Shown one piece after another: positions 58,218 to 64,000 of a stretch of DNA of 64,000 nt. Location of the stretch: the NCBI RefSeq assembly GCF_009725165.1, contig NZ_WNZW01000002.1:868001-932000 (forward strand). Direction: 5' to 3'. This DNA is from Paenibacillus woosongensis. Lineage in GTDB: Bacteria; Bacillota; Bacilli; Paenibacillales; Paenibacillaceae. Below the pieces are notes generated by a model. It saw only the letters and a list, made by a program, of their open reading frames with translations. It did no database searches and was not told the DNA's origin. Each line of letters begins with the position of its first letter. The stretch's first letter is position 1. Both the position numbers and the translations under genes were made by a program.

Positions 58218-58697
58218 TTACAGATGGCGCACAAGCTCTTCCACAAATTGCTCCAGCTGCCCGCGGTCCAGCTCATCAAACCGGCTGGTAACCGGGCTGT
58301 CGATATCCAGGACGCCAAGCAACTCGCCGTCCTTGATTAACGGTACGACAATTTCCGAACGGGAAGCGGCATCGCAGGCAATATGGCCGGGAAACTGATC
58401 GACATCATCCACCAGCACAGTAGTGCGCTGCATGGCCGCCGTTCCGCATACTCCCCTGCCCAGCGGAATCCGGATGCAGGCCGGCAATCCTTGAAACGGC
58501 CCCAATACGAGCTCGCCATCTTCATACAAGTAAAAGCCAACCCAGTTGATTTGCTCCAGAAATTGATTCAGAAGCGCCGCCGCATTAGCGAGATTGGCTA
58601 CTCGGTTAGGCTCTCCTTCCAGCAGCGTCCGCAGCTGCGACTTGACGACGGAGTACTGCTCTTCACGGGTTCCAGCATATTTTTCGGATACGAACAT
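58218..58697 (-). CDS. Free methionine-(R)-sulfoxide reductase (GAF domain)
   Basis: A 159-residue single GAF-domain protein of the fRMsr/YtsP type. Three conserved cysteines are present: one in LPACIRIPLGRGVC (two here), one in GHIACDAASRSE. The LNWVGFYLY-like segment (INWVGFYLYEDGELVLGPFQG) is characteristic. It reduces free methionine-R-sulfoxide. GGAG stands 10 bp before the ATG. A single-gene unit. Confidence 0.92.
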   Translation of the reverse strand: MFVSEKYAGTREEQYSVVKSQLRTLLEGEPNRVANLANAAALLNQFLEQINWVGFYLYEDGELVLGPFQGLPACIRIPLGRGVCGTAAMQRTTVLVDDVDQFPGHIACDAASRSEIVVPLIKDGELLGVLDIDSPVTSRFDELDRGQLEQFVEELVRHL

Positions 58698-58907
58698 GGC
58701 ATTTCCACTCCTTTTGTAATCTAATCTCTGTATCGGCTCCTCTTTATTCGTAAATCACGTGGATCCAGATCGATTAACCTAAATCATGTCCGGTTATGAT
58801 GATATCTATGACGAGGAAAACATTCAAGACTAAAATTGACGGCTGAATAAAACCAGGATATTGCTTTAACCCGGTTCCGTTCGCGATTCCACCCATTTAC
58901 CTCTTTC

Positions 58908-60224
58908 CTACTGCATGTCCTTTGATCGGCGGATTTGCTGGTTATGGCGGATTTTGCTCTCATTCCCCTGCTCTGTCGCCTCATAGAACTTCCGCTTCGC
59001 CAAATTCGGCGGCAGATAATCCTGCTTCACATAGTGCCCCGGATGATCATGCGGATATTTGTAGCCGACATGTCCCAGCTTTTCGGACCCCTTGTAGTGG
59101 GTATCCCGCAAATGCAGAGGCACCTCCGCCGATCTCACATCCTCGATGGCCGTCATCGCTTTGGAGATCGCTGTGGTCACAGCATTGGATTTCGGGCTCT
59201 CTACCGCAAATAGAATCGCCTGGGCGATGTTCAGCTTCGCCTCCGGCCAGCCGTTATTCCGATACGCCTCCAGCGCGCTCACTGCCTGAACCATCGCTTG
59301 GGGATTCGCCAGGCCGATATCCTCGCTGCTTGCGGCAATCAGCCGCCGGATGAACGTCATCGGGTCCATCCCCAGCTTCTCCACCGCGTACAGGAACCAG
59401 AACAGCGCAGCATCGCTGGAGCCGCGAATGCTCTTATGGAACGCCGACAGCACGTCGTATTGCGTAGATTCATCCGCTTTGACGAGCGGGCGCCGGATCG
59501 ATTCCTCCGCCACCTCCAAAGTAATGTGGACGCAGCCGTCCGGCCGCGGAGGCGTCGTCATCGCCGCCAGCTCCAGCGCATTCAGCGCCCGGCGGATATC
59601 CCCGTTCGCCATCGCCGCGATATGCAGCAGCGCCTCCTCGTCTACTTCAAGATGCATGAAGCCTAACCCTTTCTCCTTATCTGTCAAAGCCCGCTTCATC
59701 GCAATGAGCGAGTGCTCTTTCGTCAAGGGCTGCAGCTGGAACAAGGTCGAGCGGCTCATCAAAGCCCCGTTCACATAATGGAACGGGTTCTCCGTCGTCG
59801 CCCCGATAAAAGTAATCGTTCCCTTCTCCACAGCCGGAAGCAGGGCATCCTGCCGCGAGCTATTGAACCTGTGTACCTCATCAAGGAACAGAATTGTTTT
59901 CGTTCCATAGAAGGACTTATCATTTTGCGCCTTCTCGATCACTTCCCGCACATCCTTTACGGAAGCATCTACGGCATTCAGTCTTACAAACTCTCCTTGC
60001 GTATGATTGGAAATAATATGAGCAAGCGTTGTCTTCCCGCAGCCGGGGGGGCCATACAGCAGAATCGAGGATACCTGGTCCGCTTCAATCGCCCTGCGCA
60101 GCAGCTTGCCGGGCCCCACGATGTCTTCCTGCCCGATATATTCATCCAGCGTCGTCGGCCTCATCCGGTCGGCAAGCAGCCTGCCGGCAGGGCTCGAGCT
60201 TTGCTGGTAAGAGAACAAATCCAT
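58908..60224 (-). CDS. rarA: Replication-associated recombination protein A
   Basis: A 438-residue AAA+ ATPase of the RarA/MgsA family. Walker [10 protein letters not shown] (about residue 52) and Walker [10 protein letters not shown] are intact, and the C-terminal tetramerising part ([29 protein letters not shown]) is typical. It acts at stalled replication forks. The second ATG is used because AAGGAAG lies between the two. Confidence 0.95.
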   Translation of the reverse strand: MDLFSYQQSSSPAGRLLADRMRPTTLDEYIGQEDIVGPGKLLRRAIEADQVSSILLYGPPGCGKTTLAHIISNHTQGEFVRLNAVDASVKDVREVIEKAQNDKSFYGTKTILFLDEVHRFNSSRQDALLPAVEKGTITFIGATTENPFHYVNGALMSRSTLFQLQPLTKEHSLIAMKRALTDKEKGLGFMHLEVDEEALLHIAAMANGDIRRALNALELAAMTTPPRPDGCVHITLEVAEESIRRPLVKADESTQYDVLSAFHKSIRGSSDAALFWFLYAVEKLGMDPMTFIRRLIAASSEDIGLANPQAMVQAVSALEAYRNNGWPEAKLNIAQAILFAVESPKSNAVTTAISKAMTAIEDVRSAEVPLHLRDTHYKGSEKLGHVGYKYPHDHPGHYVKQDYLPPNLAKRKFYEATEQGNESKIRHNQQIRRSKDMQ

Positions 60225-60401
60225 GGAGTTCACTTCCTTATGACTCATAATGACAGCCTAAACTTAAACACCATTTTACCATATTGGGACATAAAACATG
60301 ATCGGGTACAAAACATTTAAAATCATTCTTTCGCTTTCTTCCCAAGGCGGAATATGAGTTAATATAGATGTCGGGCCGACGAATCACTGGAAAGGGGGCT
60401 G

Positions 60402-60440
60402 ATGAATGTGATTTCAGTGAGTGAGGTGGTTTCCGCGTAA
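60402..60440 (+). pseudogene. Possible relic of a small holin-like (type I) toxin gene
   Basis: A 12-codon frame MNVISVSEVVSA after AAAGGGGG. The N-terminus looks like the first residues of small hydrophobic holin-like toxins of Firmicutes, but the hydrophobic body is missing and the stop comes early. A hairpin (60423-60451) and a strong terminator (60456-60481) follow at the distance typical of such loci. This may be an internal deletion; it could also be a leader peptide. Weak evidence. Confidence 0.3.
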
Positions 60441-60455
60441 GCGGAAACCTCAAGC

Positions 60456-60481
60456 AAGGGGGCTGTATAGCCCCCTTATTT
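60456..60481 (+). terminator. Terminator after the short ORF
   Basis: AAGGGGGCT pairs with AGCCCCCTT around a GTAT loop, followed by ATTTT. Confidence 0.75.
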
Positions 60482-60628
60482 TCGTTGCTGTGAAAATATG
60501 TTAAGATATAGCCAGTTATTTATGAAATGACAATAACAATAAAATCAATTATTGCGAAAGGGGGATTACGATCATGCAAACTTATTTCGTTCTTGAACTA
60601 CATCGAGCACATCGAAACAAGGAGGAAC

Positions 60629-60931
60629 ATGACCGTGAGCTACAAAAATGGGAAGGATGTGCTTCCCCCCCGATTGCTGAAGGAATTGCAGCGCCATATT
60701 CAAGGTGAGCTTCTCTATATCCCCAAACCGGAGCAAAGCCGTGCTTCCTGGGGAGAACTCAGCGGTTCCCGCACATCGATTGCCAATCGGAATGAGGAAA
60801 TATTTCGGAAGCATCGTTCAGGCCTGTCGGTTAGAGATTTAGCCGAGATGTACTATCTTTCAGACGAGAGCATTCGCAAAATACTGGCCAAGATGCGCAC
60901 TGCCCAGAAGGAAACATCACCCTCATGCTGA
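60629..60931 (+). CDS. CD3324 family protein (Mor-like DNA-binding)
   Basis: A 100-residue protein of the CD3324/Mor activator-like family. It has an N-terminal segment VSYKNGKDVLPPRLLKELQRHIQGELLYIP and a C-terminal helix-turn-helix (NEEIFRKHRSGLSVRDLAEMYYLSDESIRKILAKMR). It is likely a small transcription regulator. AAGGAGG precedes the ATG by 3 bp and the GTG two codons later by 9 bp, so either could be used. Target unknown. Confidence 0.8.
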   Translation: MTVSYKNGKDVLPPRLLKELQRHIQGELLYIPKPEQSRASWGELSGSRTSIANRNEEIFRKHRSGLSVRDLAEMYYLSDESIRKILAKMRTAQKETSPSC

Positions 60932-60955
60932 CTACTAAATCTCCATATAACGAAA

Positions 60956-60997
60956 TCAGGAGCTGCCCCATTAGAATTTCTAATGAGCAGCTCCTGA
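60956..60997. terminator. Bidirectional terminator
   Basis: TCAGGAGCTGC pairs with GCAGCTCCTGA with an inner CATTAGAA/TTCTAATG stem. Between convergent genes. Confidence 0.85.
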
Positions 60998-61017
60998 TGT
61001 GTCTTTCCCCTAAGAGA

Positions 61018-62778
61018 CTAGAGTTGATTCATCTCCTTTATGACTTCCAATGGCACTTTTAGCTTCCGCGACTCCGTCAACAGCCCATTCATCTCCTGCT
61101 GTACGTCCGTAATCTGTGTATAGCAGTAACCGGCGATATAATCCGTATTCTTAATCGCGTGGTGTATCGCTTTTAGTCTTGCTACGAATGATTCTTCCGA
61201 GGACTCCTGATGGCCGTAACCCCAACCCGCCTCATTTTTATAGGCAATGCCGCCGAATTCACTGACTAGGATGGGCTGCCCGCTATAGGCATAACCATCT
61301 GCAAAGGCATATTTCCTATTGTTAAAGGCGATTTCGTTTCCTATAATCTTCTCCTTATCCTTATAACGCCGCTGGAACTCTTCCCCTGACTCTACATAAT
61401 CATGGAGCGTTATGAGATCCGACACCGTATGCTCCCAGCCATCATTGGATATGACAAGCCGGTAAGGATCATAAGCTTTGGTGAGATGATAGATGGCCTC
61501 CGTGAAACGCTGCTGCTTCCTGTCCTTGGCAATTTGCATAATCCCCCAGGATTCATTAAATGGAACCCACACAACAATGCACGGATGATTATAATACTGC
61601 CGCACTACCTCCATCCATTCGTTGGTAAACCTCTGAATCGCATTGTCGTTAAACTCAAATGTAGCTGCCATCTCCGACCATACGAGCAAACCCTTCACAT
61701 CGCACCAGTAGAGAAAACGGGCATCCTCTACTTTCATATGCTTCCGTACGCCGTTGTAACCCATCTCCAGAATCGCATCGATATCTTGGATGATGGCTTC
61801 CTCCGAAGGCGGAGTAAGATGGCTCTCTGGCCAATAGCCTTGATCCAGAACAAGCCGCTGGTAGATCGGTTCGTTGTTAAGCAATACCTGTCCGGCTTTG
61901 GTGGAAATTTTCCGCATGCCAAAATAGGAATAGACATGATCCATCTTCTCCTGGCCGCGGTACAAAATAAATTCAACGTCATACAAATTCGGATTGTCCG
62001 GCGTCCAGCAGCTCATCTTCCAGGGGCCGTTCACTTCATGAATCAGGTCAACCTCCAACTGGAGCCAGCTTCGATCCATCGCCAAGCCGACCTTTTTAAC
62101 CTGCTCCCCCTTCAAGCTAACGATCGTTTCCAGCCACATATCTCCGGCCGGCCAATCGCCGTTCATTTGATATTCGAACCTCACCTTCCAGGCGTCGACG
62201 TCCGGGGTTATTTTCACTTGATCAATATACGTAGGCGCTGCATATTCCAGCCATACCGACTGCCAGATTCCCGTCGTCTGCACATAGAAGCACTCGAAGC
62301 TGTTCTGTTCCCAACGCTGCTTCCCTCGCGGCTGGGCAGCATCCATGCTATCTTCCACCTTAACCGTCAAGCTATTGGCTTCTCCACAAGTGATATAGGA
62401 GGTAATATCGAAGGAAAACGCCGAATAGCCTCCCTGATGCCGTCCAACATACTCCCCATTGACCCAAACCTTGGCGATATAATCAACGGCTTGGAAGTTC
62501 AGTATGACTCGCCTGCCGGCTTTCTCGGCCGGAATATCCAGCGTTCGATGATACCACACATTAGAATGGTGCTCCTCTTCGCCAATCCCGCTGGCTTTCG
62601 TTTCATAAGTGAAAGGAACAACAATTTGGCGGTTACCGCCGAAATTCTTCGGCCATCCCAAGCGCTCACCCATGTTGTCATCATCGAATCCGAAGCTCCA
62701 CTCGCCATTCAAATTAACCCAGTCGGTTCTTACGAATTGCGGTCTTGGATAATCTTTGATATACATCTGTGTTACCAT
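61018..62778 (-). CDS. Glycoside hydrolase family 2 protein
   Basis: A 586-residue GH2 enzyme without a signal peptide, so cytosolic. Residues about 10-180 are the sugar-binding jelly roll (SNVWYHRTLDIP, GGYSAFSFDITSYI), about 185-290 the immunoglobulin-like domain and 295-586 the TIM barrel. Acid/base Glu409 lies in VPFNESWG and the nucleophile Glu507 in VSEFGG. Members are beta-galactosidases, glucuronidases or mannosidases; the substrate is not decided by sequence. It sits 75 bp downstream of ABC sugar permeases and probably processes what they import. Confidence 0.92.
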   Translation of the reverse strand: MVTQMYIKDYPRPQFVRTDWVNLNGEWSFGFDDDNMGERLGWPKNFGGNRQIVVPFTYETKASGIGEEEHHSNVWYHRTLDIPAEKAGRRVILNFQAVDYIAKVWVNGEYVGRHQGGYSAFSFDITSYITCGEANSLTVKVEDSMDAAQPRGKQRWEQNSFECFYVQTTGIWQSVWLEYAAPTYIDQVKITPDVDAWKVRFEYQMNGDWPAGDMWLETIVSLKGEQVKKVGLAMDRSWLQLEVDLIHEVNGPWKMSCWTPDNPNLYDVEFILYRGQEKMDHVYSYFGMRKISTKAGQVLLNNEPIYQRLVLDQGYWPESHLTPPSEEAIIQDIDAILEMGYNGVRKHMKVEDARFLYWCDVKGLLVWSEMAATFEFNDNAIQRFTNEWMEVVRQYYNHPCIVVWVPFNESWGIMQIAKDRKQQRFTEAIYHLTKAYDPYRLVISNDGWEHTVSDLITLHDYVESGEEFQRRYKDKEKIIGNEIAFNNRKYAFADGYAYSGQPILVSEFGGIAYKNEAGWGYGHQESSEESFVARLKAIHHAIKNTDYIAGYCYTQITDVQQEMNGLLTESRKLKVPLEVIKEMNQL

Positions 62779-62853
62779 TGTCTCTCATCTACCCCTTCAT
62801 CCTGGTTTTATCTCATGCTATGTCGTCTTAAGCGGCTGATTAAAGCGTCTAAC

Positions 62854-63666
62854 CTACCCTTTAACTCCTGTCATCGATACACCCTGAACGATATGCTTTT
62901 GGAGAAAAATATAAACAATCATCGTAGGAATAGCAGCGATCGCACTGGCTGCCATAATCGTGTTCACGTGCAGCACATTATTCGAAAGGAAGGTCGGCAA
63001 TCCTGTAGACAGCACCATGTTTTCTTCCGAATTAATCGTGATATACGGCCAGATGAAATTATTCCAGGACATAATGAAATAGAAAATACCAATTGCAATC
63101 ATGGCTGAACGCGTTAGAGGCAAATAAATTGACCACCACAGGCGGAAATCCCGCCCCCCGTCGATTTGCGCTGCTTCCATATAGTCCTTGGGCAGCCCAT
63201 CCATAAATTGCTTAATCAAGATCAGTCCAAGCGGATTCGTCAGGCTGGGCAAAATAATGCCCCACATATTATCCAGCAAATCAATGCTTAAGACCGTCTC
63301 GTATAAAGGAATCAGCATGGCTTCCGTCGGAATCAGCAGCCCGGACACGCATAAGATAAATAAAAAACCCTTGGATCTAAATGTTTTGCGAGAAAAAGCA
63401 AATGCCCCTAACGAGCTAATGATCACGGTAATAAGCGTAGTTACGGCTCCGATCACGAAGCTATTCCAGGTCCATCTCAAAATTTGCGATTCGGTTAATA
63501 CTTTGGCATAGTTTCTAATGGTTAAGTCCGAGAAGTCCGTCCACTCTGCAATCGTAATCGCGGATACGCCTTCGGGCTTGAAAGAAACGACAAACATCCA
63601 AACTAGAGGAATTACAAAAATGACTGCCAATATGACGGTTAAACTATATATCGCTGCTCGCGCCAC
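62854..63666 (-). CDS. Carbohydrate ABC transporter permease (MalG type)
   Basis: A 270-residue permease with six membrane helices and the EAA loop motif MEAAQIDGGRDFRLWWSIYLPL (about residues 178-200). MalG-type permeases pair with a MalF-type partner and a sugar-binding protein. It starts with GTG; the upstream ribosome site is weak. It is 17 bp after the next permease gene. Confidence 0.94.
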   Translation of the reverse strand: MARAAIYSLTVILAVIFVIPLVWMFVVSFKPEGVSAITIAEWTDFSDLTIRNYAKVLTESQILRWTWNSFVIGAVTTLITVIISSLGAFAFSRKTFRSKGFLFILCVSGLLIPTEAMLIPLYETVLSIDLLDNMWGIILPSLTNPLGLILIKQFMDGLPKDYMEAAQIDGGRDFRLWWSIYLPLTRSAMIAIGIFYFIMSWNNFIWPYITINSEENMVLSTGLPTFLSNNVLHVNTIMAASAIAAIPTMIVYIFLQKHIVQGVSMTGVKG

Positions 63667-63683
63667 CTCTATTCACTCTCCAT

Positions 63684-64000
63684 TTACGACTCTTTTCTGT
63701 TAACAACCATGTATTGAACCGCGGCAATCAACAGCATAAAAATACAAAACAACGTCGATTGCGCGGCTGCAAGCCCGAACATATCCTTCTTGAATCCCGT
63801 TACATAGATGTAACGGATGATCGTATTCGTCGTATCCCCGGGTCCGCCATTGGTCATAATTTGAACCTGCCCGAACAGCTTCAAGCCCGCGATGATTTGA
63901 AAAAAGATTTGCACCTTCATCACAGAAGATAAACCCGGAAGCGTAATGAACCGGAATTTATGAAACGAAGACGCGCCGTCAATATCAGCAGCCTCATAAA
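63684..64000 (-). CDS. Carbohydrate ABC transporter permease (MalF type), 3' part
   Basis: Only the last 105 codons or so are inside the window; the gene continues beyond base 64,000. The visible part contains the EAA loop (YEAADIDGASSFHKFRFITLP), the segment TNGGPGDTTNTIIRYIY and the final membrane helix with the tail VVNRKES, all typical of MalF-type permeases. It precedes the MalG-type gene in the operon. Confidence 0.92.
   Translation of the reverse strand, partial: YEAADIDGASSFHKFRFITLPGLSSVMKVQIFFQIIAGLKLFGQVQIMTNGGPGDTTNTIIRYIYVTGFKKDMFGLAAAQSTLFCIFMLLIAAVQYMVVNRKES

Larger units (their letters stand above)
60225..60628. other. Intergenic stretch with small-toxin relic
   Basis: About 400 bp between rarA and the CD3324-family gene. 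It contains a short ORF, two hairpins and AT-rich sequence after 60,480, described separately; nothing else is recognised. Confidence 0.5.

Noticed and set aside
61402..63108. A 568-codon open frame on the plus strand
   Set aside because: It lies antisense to the GH2 and ABC permease genes, has no family features and is an artefact of their codon use.

Overview
The window looks like a chromosome segment of a Paenibacillus-type Firmicute (Bacillota, Paenibacillaceae). The reasons are moderate GC, strong AGGAGG-type ribosome binding sites, many TTG and GTG starts, and Bacillus-like gene neighbourhoods (alaS-ireB-ruvX-DUF1292-mltG-U32; cymR/iscS/mnmA; glcT-ptsG-ptsH-ptsI; nfeD-flotillin). No rRNA, tRNA, CRISPR array or intact prophage was seen. 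The genus is inferred from these features, not from a database search.

Layout. 1-2.4 kb: the end of a sugar-oxidoreductase cluster (two Gfo/Idh/MocA dehydrogenases around a ThuA-like protein). 2.5-5.5 kb: a 2-keto-3-deoxygluconate module (aldolase, kinase, LacI regulator). 5.9-12.3 kb: one giant gene for a roughly 2,130-residue protein built from about 190 ten-residue repeats, with a dozen 110-residue super-repeats; this is the most unusual object here. 12.4-14.6 kb: a lipoprotein and a DsbB/DsbA-like pair. 14.9-20.9 kb: ribosomal protein L25 and the glucose phosphotransferase system, with a GlcT antiterminator target in the ptsG leader. 21.1-24.6 kb: flotillin, NfeD and an iron alcohol dehydrogenase. 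24.8-29.6 kb: the Leloir operon galK-galE-galT with a divergent AraC regulator. 29.7-33.6 kb: aldo/keto reductase, sirtuin, HAD phosphatase, membrane acyltransferase. 33.7-37.4 kb: KGG stress protein, ilvD, polysaccharide deacetylase. 37.5-43.8 kb: penicillin-binding protein, HD-GYP phosphodiesterase, Bax-inhibitor-like protein, and a chemoreceptor with a sigma-D-like promoter.

44.1-60.2 kb is core housekeeping: two U32 proteins (tRNA U34 hydroxylation family), mltG, DUF1292 pair, ruvX, ireB, alaS with a T-box leader, an AI-2E family permease, small proteins, iscS, cymR, mnmA, a degraded IS1182-family element, a free-methionine sulfoxide reductase and rarA. 60.4-61 kb holds a probable relic of a small toxin gene and a CD3324-family gene. 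From 61 kb to the end runs another carbohydrate locus: a GH2 glycosidase and two ABC sugar permeases, the last cut by the window edge.

Taken together the window is about sugar acquisition (PTS glucose, galactose, glycosides, keto-deoxygluconate), cell-envelope maintenance and tRNA/sulfur metabolism. The giant repeat protein fits none of these and has no obvious functional neighbours.
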